Below, piece after piece: positions 1-6,682 of a stretch of DNA of 10,818 bases. The position numbers and the translations under genes were made by a program. Origin of the DNA: Alphaproteobacteria bacterium (GTDB lineage: Bacteria; Pseudomonadota; Alphaproteobacteria; RF32; CAG-239). The first letter of the stretch is position 1. Each line of letters begins with the position of its first letter. Under the pieces are notes generated by a model, which did no database searches, was not told the DNA's origin, and was given only the letters and a program-made list of their open reading frames with translations. Where the stretch lies: the NCBI GenBank assembly GCA_017477035.1, contig JAFUXW010000265.1, forward strand, positions 1 to 10,818. The letters are read 5' to 3'.

Positions 1-1518
1 ACATTTATATTGAGAATTATCCGGGCATATATCGTCATATAATCCTTGACTTAAACTCTCGTCACTAATCTCTTTTTCCGGAGAATAGTGACAATAAATA
101 GTCCCTTTGTCAAAATAGTCACACCCTTCTCCAAACCACGCTTTAGCTGGATTTTTATAATGAGGAGTCAAATATCCTTTAATACACTCACCGGAATCTT
201 GAAGATACTCAATTGTTTTGTTATGATATTCCTCTGCTTCTTTAAGAGTTTTAAATGTTTTTCTATAATCAGGCAACATTTGTTTCATATTATGATAAAC
301 TAGCGCATCGTTCAGTGCTTTCTTGGTTTCTTCTAATATCGGCATACTGGCCAAATCATCGTGTTTATCATCTAAAACAGTTTCAAAGCCAGAAGCCTCA
401 TCCAAAGTTTCAAAATCTCCTCCCAACACATTATCACGTCTGGACATGCTTTTTTCATATTTCGAAAATTCCTCTAGGTCCTCGTCTGTAAGCTCTTCAT
501 CAGCAAAAGCAAACGAATCCGATAATGTGCTGTATGCTAAATAACTCTTATGCGGCAAATACCCATCCATTAGAAAAGCACCTTGCTCTTCTTTAGGTTC
601 TTCATTTTCTTTTGCGGCTCTAATTTTTGCTAAGGTATCAATACCCATAACCGCCTCATATTGAGCCTGCATATAAATGAGCATTTCATTATAGCGCATA
701 ATCTTATCATACATACGAGCTATCTGCAAACTGGTTTTCCAATGGCATACTTTATCTTCATCTGTGTTGTTTCTCTCAGTTGGTTGCTCCCCAGAAGGAA
801 TATTACTGCCACCATTTTTACTTGGTTCACATCCTATCATGCCTATTAAATCACAATACTGACCTTGCATAAAGCACTGTTCAACCAAACTGATTTGCAA
901 CATCATTCCCATATCTTTAAAATCTTTAAATTCAGTACTGACATCGCCTTCTCCTAAAGATGCTGCCAACTCACATCCTTTACCTTTAGCTCCGCATAAT
1001 TCTTTCATCATTTCTGTAGAGGTAATATACATCTCAAGCGCAGTATCGGTCTTAATAGAATCGCCCTTTTTCTGATATGCTTTCTGTATTTTGCTTTTAG
1101 TTGACGGATATTGTAAAAATAAATTCACAAAATCCATTTTAACTGAATCTTCTTTCTTAACGTCAACGCCCTCGCGCTTACTATCCATAATGGTGCGAGA
1201 AAATGATATAACTTTTTTGCGTGCCGATAATTTTTGTGTTGCAAAATTAAGTGCAGTATTACCTAATCCAGCTGCGTAAGATGATAGTGCTTGCTTAATT
1301 TTCGTGACATCTGTCATTTCTTTTAAACGATTTTTTGCATCCTTAACCTGATCTACAGTATTATAAGCCCAATCAATCGCCGGAGGTATGCACATAACGC
1401 AAAACTGAGGAGAAAAAGGTAAAAGAGGTGTAAAATCAGGCCACACAAACGCCTGCACATTTCTATTAAGACAAAGGCAAGTCATTAAAACCGATATAAA
1501 ATAGACTATTTTATTCAT
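1..1518 (-). CDS. Exported Cys-rich protein, C-terminus beyond window
   Basis: The start at ATG 1516-1518 has GAGGTG just upstream and lies 12 bases after the previous stop. The frame then stays open for 506 codons to the left edge, so the gene is real but incomplete. A signal peptide ends VQA at residue 23 (cleavage before Phe24). The mature N-terminus has FCVMCIPP (39-46), then a helical stretch (about 47-100). Thirteen cysteines are visible in the mature part: 40, 43, 175, 182, 215, 222, 230, 258, 445, 466, 476, 498 and 506. This suggests several disulfides in the periplasm or outside the cell. A Met/Tyr-rich helix lies at about 260-300, and an acidic region at about 340-390. It closes the visible exported-protein array. 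No family is recognised. The missing C-terminus could hold a diagnostic domain. Confidence 0.8.
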   Translation of the reverse strand, partial: MNKIVYFISVLMTCLCLNRNVQAFVWPDFTPLLPFSPQFCVMCIPPAIDWAYNTVDQVKDAKNRLKEMTDVTKIKQALSSYAAGLGNTALNFATQKLSARKKVISFSRTIMDSKREGVDVKKEDSVKMDFVNLFLQYPSTKSKIQKAYQKKGDSIKTDTALEMYITSTEMMKELCGAKGKGCELAASLGEGDVSTEFKDFKDMGMMLQISLVEQCFMQGQYCDLIGMIGCEPSKNGGSNIPSGEQPTERNNTDEDKVCHWKTSLQIARMYDKIMRYNEMLIYMQAQYEAVMGIDTLAKIRAAKENEEPKEEQGAFLMDGYLPHKSYLAYSTLSDSFAFADEELTDEDLEEFSKYEKSMSRRDNVLGGDFETLDEASGFETVLDDKHDDLASMPILEETKKALNDALVYHNMKQMLPDYRKTFKTLKEAEEYHNKTIEYLQDSGECIKGYLTPHYKNPAKAWFGEGCDYFDKGTIYCHYSPEKEISDESLSQGLYDDICPDNSQYKC

Positions 1519-1530
1519 TTCACACCTCTC

Positions 1531-2784
1531 TCAAAAACCCTTAAAATTCATCATCGCATCTGATACCTTGTCGGTCAATTTCTTTTTCAGATCATCTTTA
1601 GTCAAAACATAGTCATCAAGATTAAATTTAGTGTAGTCACGATTGTAATCAGGCAACTTATACATATCAGACCAATTTTGAATTTCTAATGTTGCTTCCT
1701 GCTGAATTTGCGCCAGAAGCATTTCCATATATTGCGCCGCTATTTTTATTATCTGAACATCTACACAAACACGCATTGCACTGCCGCCAAACAAAGCTTG
1801 AGCTTCTCTGCTCGCTTGCATACATCCTTTCATATTCTTTTCGGTATTTTCCAAACTGTTGTAAGTATCAACAATAACTTTCAGTATATTTTTTTCGGAT
1901 TTATAATACTCTTCTTGGCGAGCTCGAAGAATTAGTGCTAAATTCTCCGATTTGCCAAAGTAATATTTACCTAAAAACAGTTTATCTATACTGGCAGAAT
2001 ACAAAGCATCTGTCTCCTCCTCTTCTGTCTTAAGAGTAAACAAAGACAATGCTTCGGTATTAAGTTTTTTAAGTAAGTCATCTTGCGATATTTTGCTGTT
2101 GTAATTCGCCATTATGTTCTGTAAAGAAAGCATTTGTTCCTGTGCTTTCTTCTCTGCTGCTGTTTCTTCTTGAAGTTTGTTACTAACTTCCGCATACTGT
2201 TGCTCCAAACTAGATATACGCTTGTTAAGTTCGTCTAGTTCTGCAGCTAACTGATCCGATTTCAAAGTAGCATTAAGTTTATTCTTGGCATCCCACTCTG
2301 ACTTTAATTTCACGATTTGTTCTTCTATTGCTCTATGCTTATCCTGTCTGGCCTTGTCGGCTGTGTTTGACATATCTTTTGTCTGAGCAACCAAAGTTGC
2401 ATAGTCAAGCTTATAATTACCTAATTCTGACTTTATGGCGTTGGTAAAACCACTTAAACTGAAATCACCGGCATTATATTGTCCCTTGGCAACGCTTACC
2501 ACTATACCGGCTCCTGGTTCTACAACATAATGCTTAAACAAAGCGGCTCCTTCGGTTCCCAATGTTTTATCCATAAATGCTTCAGCTTTCTTTGTCCATT
2601 TTTCTTTCTCTTTCAGAATTTTTGATTGAATATCTTCCAGCTTTTCTTTAACCCTTTGAATTTTATTCACAACATCGGCCGCCGGCCCCGTGGCTTCCAA
2701 TTTTGTCACAGCCATAGCAGGAGCAACCGATAACAGATAAGAAACGGCTATAAGTATTAAAACTTTTTTATTATATTTTTTCAT
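1531..2784 (-). CDS. Exported coiled-coil protein of unknown function
   Basis: This is a 417-residue protein from the ATG at 2784, with GGAGG 8 bases upstream and 17 bases after the previous stop. A signal peptide ends APAMA at residue 25. The mature N-terminus is a Lys/Glu-rich helix (about 36-72). A less charged part (about 75-125) contains VVEPGAGIVVSVAKGQY and may be folded or membrane-associated. A strong coiled coil with heptad character spans about 145-225 (…AAELDELNKRISSLEQQY…). A second helical region at about 285-372 holds the only two cysteines (C321, C340). The C-terminal tail is Asp/Lys/Tyr-rich. It lacks the Gly/Asn-rich and Cys4 module of the 328- and 523-residue proteins. I cannot name it; a periplasmic structural or VirB5-like role is possible from context only. 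Confidence 0.75.
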   Translation of the reverse strand: MKKYNKKVLILIAVSYLLSVAPAMAVTKLEATGPAADVVNKIQRVKEKLEDIQSKILKEKEKWTKKAEAFMDKTLGTEGAALFKHYVVEPGAGIVVSVAKGQYNAGDFSLSGFTNAIKSELGNYKLDYATLVAQTKDMSNTADKARQDKHRAIEEQIVKLKSEWDAKNKLNATLKSDQLAAELDELNKRISSLEQQYAEVSNKLQEETAAEKKAQEQMLSLQNIMANYNSKISQDDLLKKLNTEALSLFTLKTEEEETDALYSASIDKLFLGKYYFGKSENLALILRARQEEYYKSEKNILKVIVDTYNSLENTEKNMKGCMQASREAQALFGGSAMRVCVDVQIIKIAAQYMEMLLAQIQQEATLEIQNWSDMYKLPDYNRDYTKFNLDDYVLTKDDLKKKLTDKVSDAMMNFKGF

Positions 2785-2792
2785 ACTTTTAT

Positions 2793-2797
2793 CCTCC
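2793..2797 (-). promoter_or_regulatory. Ribosome binding site that decides the start of the 417-residue protein
   Basis: GGAGG lies 8 bases before the ATG at 2782-2784 and just after the upstream stop (2802-2804). An earlier in-frame start (2823) would overlap the previous gene and displace the signal peptide. Confidence 0.7.
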
Positions 2798-2801
2798 CTT
2801 A

Positions 2802-4373
2802 TCACATACAGACAGTAATACAATTTTTTAATGAAGAAAGCGGTTTGCCGGTTTTCATAAGCTCTGCATTTTCATCATTGCATTTTTTACATTCTGCTTG
2901 CTTACGAGCTTTACCTTCTTCCTGCTGTTGTTTGGCTATCTCTTCAAACTTTTTATTACGCTCTTCTTCAGCCTTTTTCTGAGCTTCCAACATCGCCTCA
3001 TTTTTACTGTTTTGTGTATCATATGCACCATATAATGCACTTAATGCACCTTGTGCTTGACCACTACCTATAGTATTGTCAAAAATATTTCCTAGATTTC
3101 CTCCGTAACCGGCAGCGTCTATACTCACATCTATCAAACTTCCTGCTGCACCTATGGAGCCTCCTAGAACATCATTACCGCTACCGCTGACAGCACTACC
3201 GGCACCATTTGCCGCATTACCGAATACATTGCCTAATCCTTCGTTTCCGGTGTTACCTACTATACCACCAGCTCCTCCCAATGCAGAGTTTAACGCATTA
3301 CCCCAATTTCCGCTATTAGCGCCATTATATACACCGTTTACCGCTTCGGCTCCGGTAGTTACATTTTGCATAATATTAGTCACATTATCCCAACTGCCTG
3401 GAGCATTACCGTATAAATCTGTCGCAGTTCCCATTGCTCCGGCAAAAGCACCTGTATAATCACCGCTCTTAATTTTATCTAAACTCCCTTTTATGGTATT
3501 TGATAAATCAAGTGGGTTAATCTTATTCTGCATCAAGGATTGAAGAGCATTCTCATCAGTCTTTTCTTCTTCGCTTTCATCTAACTCCCCTGTTACTGCA
3601 CTAACATCATCTATATTACCCTGATTCATCAGAGCCTCGCCTTTCATCTTGGCATACATTGCAACCGCTTCTTTAATTTTCAACCAACGATGATTTGCAT
3701 TAAGCATAACGCCATATTGTTTATTCTTAATAACATTAATATCATTCATTTCGTTAAATTCTTTTTCCTGATCTTTGCACTGCTGTTTCTTGTCAGCGCA
3801 ATCCGGATTACTGTCATCAACACATGTACACGGATCTTCATCTATAATCTGTTTACGGCGAACCAAACTGTTGGCAAATAACACAGCCAAATTATCTATC
3901 ATTAAATTATTACTACGTTCATCTTGGGCAACAGTGGTCTGTACATCATTCTTTTTATGTTTCTTTTTTAAATAAGTTTTACCCACCGCAACCGTCAATT
4001 TAGGATTAACAAATCCTCCTAAATCAACATATTGCCCAATTCCTGGTAGGGATACACTACTTAAAGAAGTTTTTAAAAACATCATTCCCTCTGCCATCAA
4101 CTCATCTTTTAACTCACCGTAAAAAGACATTGCTCTTGATTTAAGCTCTGATTTTACTTTATCTTTAAGTTGTGAAACAATATTGCGATTCAGGCTTAAT
4201 TCTTGCAAACTAAATTGTATACCCGTATATTTTTTTACCAGTGCATCAACTTTAGAAGTAATGGAAGTTATCTGGTCTTGCGCAATAGAAAGCGTATCCA
4301 AATCTGCCTTAGAGGTTTTTGGAAAAATTACCAGTGTTGCGGCAATTATTATTGCTAACATCCTTTTACTCAT
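2802..4373 (-). CDS. Exported protein with two Cys clusters, long Gly/Asn-rich region and C-terminal coiled coil
   Basis: This is a 523-residue protein from the ATG at 4373; I cannot assign a named family. A signal peptide ends SKA at residue 23. Residues 25-100 are helical and amphipathic (…SITSKVDALVKKYTG…), as in its exported neighbours. A first Cys cluster, C182-x-C184-x7-C192-x6-C199, precedes a helical segment (about 205-250). An acidic linker (263-275) leads to a Gly/Asn/Ala-rich stretch (about 303-445) with SGDY at 303-306 and SGNW at 354-357. A coiled coil runs about 457-492, and the end is C495-x2-C498-x19-C518-x3-C522. The part from about 354 onward matches the end of the 328-residue protein. 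Such Gly/Asn-rich, coiled-coil, Cys-terminated proteins could be envelope-spanning or surface parts of the T4SS. The gene starts 31 bases after the previous stop. Confidence 0.8.
   Translation of the reverse strand: MSKRMLAIIIAATLVIFPKTSKADLDTLSIAQDQITSITSKVDALVKKYTGIQFSLQELSLNRNIVSQLKDKVKSELKSRAMSFYGELKDELMAEGMMFLKTSLSSVSLPGIGQYVDLGGFVNPKLTVAVGKTYLKKKHKKNDVQTTVAQDERSNNLMIDNLAVLFANSLVRRKQIIDEDPCTCVDDSNPDCADKKQQCKDQEKEFNEMNDINVIKNKQYGVMLNANHRWLKIKEAVAMYAKMKGEALMNQGNIDDVSAVTGELDESEEEKTDENALQSLMQNKINPLDLSNTIKGSLDKIKSGDYTGAFAGAMGTATDLYGNAPGSWDNVTNIMQNVTTGAEAVNGVYNGANSGNWGNALNSALGGAGGIVGNTGNEGLGNVFGNAANGAGSAVSGSGNDVLGGSIGAAGSLIDVSIDAAGYGGNLGNIFDNTIGSGQAQGALSALYGAYDTQNSKNEAMLEAQKKAEEERNKKFEEIAKQQQEEGKARKQAECKKCNDENAELMKTGKPLSSLKNCITVCM
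2805..3314 (-). repeat. Shared C-terminal module, copy 2 (protein level)
   Basis: Codons 354-523 repeat the order seen in copy 1 (5557-5967): G-N-W-containing Gly/Asn-rich segment, charged coiled coil with EEIAKQ, then C-x2-C…C-x3-C at the extreme C-terminus. The Gly/Asn-rich part is longer here and the central Cys spacing is 19 rather than 14 residues. Confidence 0.75.
3054..3464 (-). repeat. Gly/Asn/Ala-rich low-complexity coding region
   Basis: Codons 304-440 of the 523-residue protein are dominated by Gly, Asn, Ala and Ser, with imperfect units of the form [SN]G[ND][WY]-x(1-3)-A-[LF]. Units are irregular in length, so this looks like a degenerate protein repeat rather than a DNA tandem repeat. 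Confidence 0.6.
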
Positions 4374-4380
4374 ATTCCAT

Positions 4381-4388
4381 CTCCCTCC
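4381..4388 (-). promoter_or_regulatory. Ribosome binding site for the 523-residue protein
   Basis: GGAGGGAG ends 7 bases before the ATG at 4371-4373. It lies within a possible TTG-started extension (from 4394), so the ATG at 4373 is preferred; this puts the signal peptide at the very N-terminus. Confidence 0.65.
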
Positions 4389-4404
4389 GTCCAAATCTTA
4401 TCTG

Positions 4405-5538
4405 CTAATTGCCACTGTTAATCACCGTATTGGCTTTTATCGTATGTATTTCCGGAGCCGCTTCACTGCCTCCGGATGCTGCTTCAGACTGCTTTGTTTC
4501 ATCATCTTCTTCATCAGCCATAACAACTGCCGGATCAACATTAACAATACCGCTGATTGCCATATATTTTAGCTGTTCAGCCTGCAACTCTCTAAAACTA
4601 TTCATAACATCTGTAACAAAAGACATTGTCGCCATTAAAGCATGGTTATCATCAAACTCTGTTTGCATATCCTGATTGGCTTTGTTATATTCGTTCATTG
4701 TGTTTTCATAATTCAATACACTTTGAGACTTCGTAATCGCATTAGATGCTGCGTCTAAAAGCGTTTTGTAGCGCAGAATTTCAAATTCTTCCTGAGCTTT
4801 TGCTTTTGCCGCTGCGTTAGAATTATTCATTTCTGAAACATATTGCTTTATGCAATCTACATACAAACTTACATTCTTAGCAACATCTTCACCTTTGATT
4901 CTGCAGTGTCTGGCCATTATATCCGGCAATATCTGACGCCCGTTATAAAGTCCCGTATACTGTTTTAATTCCTCTTCTTCTTTTTTCTTGTCCGCATCTT
5001 CCTGTGCTTTTTTTACTTTATCATTCAGATTAGATAGTTCCTTATCTGTTGGAAGTGTCGATGAAGGTATAAATCCAGATAGTCCACCAGAAGGCATATT
5101 TGCCAAATCTGATAGATCAGCTTTAAAATTTTCAGCGCCATTACTACCGTTTCCCGCTGCATCTGTTATCGTAAATGAGCTGCTATCAGATGTTTCATTT
5201 ATAGTCCCATTATCATTTGTGGTAATCTTTGTTGTCATGTTATAAACATTACCTTCAGAGCCTGACGTCCCATCGTCATCTTCAGGAGAATCATACGCAC
5301 TTCCCATATTTATGTTAATAGAAGCGCCATCTAACGGCGTTGGGTTAAAACCGCTGAAATTCGCATTATATGTCGGACTTTTACCGGTAACAACCACTTC
5401 ATCCAATACAGTGCCTGAACTGTCAGATGTTGATGGCACCGGAGCAAATGTCTGTGCATAACCTACAAATGAAAAGGCTAGAGAAACTAGTGATACAGAT
5501 GCCGTTATATAAAATCTGTTTAATAAATTTTTTTTCAT
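4405..5538 (-). CDS. Exported protein with DEVVVTG motif near mature N-terminus and coiled coils
   Basis: I do not recognise this 377-residue protein. The start at 5538 has AAGGAG 7 bases upstream, and the gene begins 15 bases after the previous stop. A signal peptide ends GYA at residue 28. Just inside the mature chain is LDEVVVTG (45-52), which looks like the TonB-box-type motif near the N-terminus of many TonB-dependent receptors, yet no plug or barrel follows. Residues 60-165 are Ser/Thr/Asn/Gly-rich and probably flexible. A Lys/Glu-rich coiled coil lies at about 168-192, and a helical core at about 200-330 contains the only two cysteines (C212, C229). The C-terminal tail (about 340-377) is acidic then Ser/Ala-rich. 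It is probably periplasmic or outer-surface and co-transcribed with its exported neighbours. Confidence 0.75.
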   Translation of the reverse strand: MKKNLLNRFYITASVSLVSLAFSFVGYAQTFAPVPSTSDSSGTVLDEVVVTGKSPTYNANFSGFNPTPLDGASININMGSAYDSPEDDDGTSGSEGNVYNMTTKITTNDNGTINETSDSSSFTITDAAGNGSNGAENFKADLSDLANMPSGGLSGFIPSSTLPTDKELSNLNDKVKKAQEDADKKKEEEELKQYTGLYNGRQILPDIMARHCRIKGEDVAKNVSLYVDCIKQYVSEMNNSNAAAKAKAQEEFEILRYKTLLDAASNAITKSQSVLNYENTMNEYNKANQDMQTEFDDNHALMATMSFVTDVMNSFRELQAEQLKYMAISGIVNVDPAVVMADEEDDETKQSEAASGGSEAAPEIHTIKANTVINSGN

Positions 5539-5553
5539 CGTATTGCTCCTTTA

Positions 5554-6540
5554 TCAATTTGAACACCTAGAAAAGCATCCGCTCATTGGATCTCTGCCTG
5601 CTTTCTTATTATCTTCTTGACATGCCTGACAATCTTGTATTTTAAATTGTTTAGCTATTTCCTCATTCTTTTTTCTTATTTCTTCGGCTTGTTTTTGTGC
5701 GGCTTCCTCCTGAGCTTTACGTGCAGCTTCCTTTTCTTCTTGAATTTGATTATATCCACCTTGAACACCGCTCACTCCGGAATTTATCTGACTATTTTTC
5801 ATCAAATCAGTCACGGTTCCGCCAAAGCCATCTCCATTGCTTATAGAATCATATACTCCGACTCCAATATTACCGATTGAGCCGATTGTATTGCCAACGC
5901 CTTCCGAGCCCACAGCACCTCCGGTGGCTCCGGCTGCTCCGTTCAGAGCTTGTCCCCAATTGCCGTTAGCTACGCCCGTAAGAGCATTACTTGCTCCACT
6001 TGTAAACGATTGATTATTTTTCAACCAGTTGTATGAATTGGTAAACGCATTTGAACCGCGTTCGGCTTTTGCCCGTTCTCTGGCTTGATTTTGCGCTTCT
6101 TCATAAGCTTGCATTCTTTCGGCAGCTTCTTGCTGAGCCTTTGCCTTTGCTTCTTTGGCACTCATACCGCTATTGCGTAACTCTTCTTCTCTTTTAGCTT
6201 TCCACTCACGGTCTGCTACATTAACGGACATATCTTGAGCGTTGGTTTTAACATTGCTCAATGCCTTTCCGAAACGATCATAGTCACCATTCTGAATTTT
6301 ATTAAAAATCATTGCTCCAGCCGCAGCAAAACCGCCGTTTCTGATTTCTTCTATTATCTTCAAATTACTTTCAACTTCTTGCTTAATTATCATAATCTCT
6401 TGCATTGTAACACGAGCACTGGCAACCAAACGGGAAGGATCGGAGCACAACAATGGAAAAGCTTTTGCATCAGATACCGCAAGCGTTATCATAAAAGCAA
6501 CGCCGGTTAAAATTTTGAATCTGTTTATATTTACCATCAT
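5554..6540 (-). CDS. Exported protein with Gly/Asn-rich region, coiled coil and C-terminal Cys4 motif, in virB5 position
   Basis: This is a 328-residue protein from the ATG at 6540. A signal peptide ends DAKA at residue 27. The mature chain starts with a helical segment (about 35-70) that could resemble VirB5/TrbJ N-termini, and includes a lone Cys32. A charged, Ala/Glu/Lys-rich coiled coil spans about 110-161. A Gly/Asn/Ala-rich region (about 183-265) follows, with NGNW at 192-195; a related NGDY occurs earlier at 84-87. A second coiled coil covers about 266-297. The end is C304-x2-C307-x14-C322-x3-C326. Its C-terminal half is clearly related to that of the 523-residue protein two genes downstream. 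By position after virB4 it would be VirB5 (minor pilus tip protein), but the similarity is too weak to name it. It is probably periplasmic or surface-exposed, with disulfides or a bound metal at the Cys4 motif. Confidence 0.8.
   Translation of the reverse strand: MMVNINRFKILTGVAFMITLAVSDAKAFPLLCSDPSRLVASARVTMQEIMIIKQEVESNLKIIEEIRNGGFAAAGAMIFNKIQNGDYDRFGKALSNVKTNAQDMSVNVADREWKAKREEELRNSGMSAKEAKAKAQQEAAERMQAYEEAQNQARERAKAERGSNAFTNSYNWLKNNQSFTSGASNALTGVANGNWGQALNGAAGATGGAVGSEGVGNTIGSIGNIGVGVYDSISNGDGFGGTVTDLMKNSQINSGVSGVQGGYNQIQEEKEAARKAQEEAAQKQAEEIRKKNEEIAKQFKIQDCQACQEDNKKAGRDPMSGCFSRCSN
5557..5967 (-). repeat. Shared C-terminal module, copy 1 (protein level)
   Basis: Codons 192-328 encode NGNWGQALNGAAGATGG…, then a charged coiled coil ending KNEEIAKQ, then the Cys4 motif. 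Copy 2 (2805-3314) encodes SGNWGNALNSALGGAGG…, KKFEEIAKQ and a matching Cys4 end in the same order. This is a diverged intra-locus duplication of a protein module, not an exact DNA repeat. Confidence 0.75.
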
Positions 6541-6545
6541 AATAA

Positions 6546-6550
6546 CCTCC
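6546..6550 (-). promoter_or_regulatory. Ribosome binding site that decides the start of the 328-residue protein
   Basis: GGAGG (within GGGAGG) lies 5 bases before the ATG at 6538-6540 and 8 bases before a second ATG at 6535-6537. An upstream in-frame GTG at 6592-6594 has no comparable site and would place 18 extra residues before the signal peptide. Confidence 0.7.
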
Positions 6551-6555
6551 CTGTA

Positions 6556-6565
6556 GTCCGCGGAC
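6556..6565. repeat. 10-base perfect palindrome in the leader
   Basis: GTCCGCGGAC is a perfect palindrome and much more GC-rich than its surroundings. It lies 6 bases upstream of the GGAGG site of the next gene. It could be a small operator half or RNA element, but the short length makes chance possible. Confidence 0.25.
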
Positions 6566-6616
6566 ATAGATGCGACAGCATAAATTCCGCACACGGCAAA
6601 ACCATACCTTTTTGCT

Positions 6617-6625
6617 ATTGTATCA
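6617..6625 (-). promoter_or_regulatory. Candidate extended -10 promoter for the exported-protein array
   Basis: On the minus strand the sequence reads TGATACAAT, matching the extended -10 pattern TGN-TANNNT. A long A/T tract (6626-6660) lies upstream, but no good -35 hexamer is seen at 16-18 bases. Transcription would start near 6610, giving a leader of about 70 bases before the ATG at 6540. This lies in the only gap over 100 bases, between virB4 and the array, so a separate promoter here is plausible. Confidence 0.4.
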
Positions 6626-6631
6626 CAATTT

Positions 6632-6659
6632 TAACAAAAAAAATATTAAATTTTTGTTA
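6632..6659 (-). terminator. Weak AT-only inverted repeat after virB4
   Basis: A 9-bp inverted repeat (6632-6640 with 6651-6659; TAACAAAAA / TTTTTGTTA) encloses a 10-base AT loop, 23 bases past the virB4 stop. A T-rich run is part of the right arm on the transcribed strand. The stem has only one G-C pair, so any termination would be weak; it may equally be an AT-rich upstream element for the promoter next to it. Confidence 0.25.
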
Positions 6660-6682
6660 CATTTTTATAGACAAATTATCTA

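Larger units (their letters stand above)
6541..6682. other. Longest intergenic gap, between virB4 and the exported-protein array
   Basis: This 142-base gap is strongly AT-rich from 6617 to 6682 and more mixed nearer the downstream gene. It contains the AT inverted repeat, the extended -10 candidate, the short palindrome and the ribosome site listed separately. It also contains a possible 22-codon leader frame (6537-6605) whose TGA overlaps the ATG pair of the next gene. No RNA gene is visible. It divides the window into two probable transcription units, although read-through from virB4 remains possible. Confidence 0.6.

Noticed and set aside
88..849. Several short plus-strand frames in the first 850 bases
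   Set aside because: They lie antisense to a continuous 506-codon minus-strand gene with a signal peptide and ribosome site, and look like chance frames.
3154..3459. Plus-strand Pro/Ala/Leu-rich open frame of about 100 codons
   Set aside because: It is the antisense of the Gly/Asn-rich coding region of the 523-residue protein; composition bias on the other strand keeps it open. No ribosome site or family signal.
2802..4373. Gly/Asn-rich region as an RTX or autotransporter passenger
   Set aside because: No GGxGxDxxx calcium repeats and no C-terminal barrel; the C-terminus is a coiled coil with a Cys4 motif.
4405..5538. The 377-residue protein as a TonB-dependent receptor because of DEVVVTG
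   Set aside because: Far too short, mostly helical and flexible, with no plug or beta-barrel pattern.
6541..6594. GTG-started N-terminal extension of the 328-residue protein
   Set aside because: It has no ribosome site, while GGAGG lies 5 bases before the ATG at 6540 that directly begins a signal peptide.
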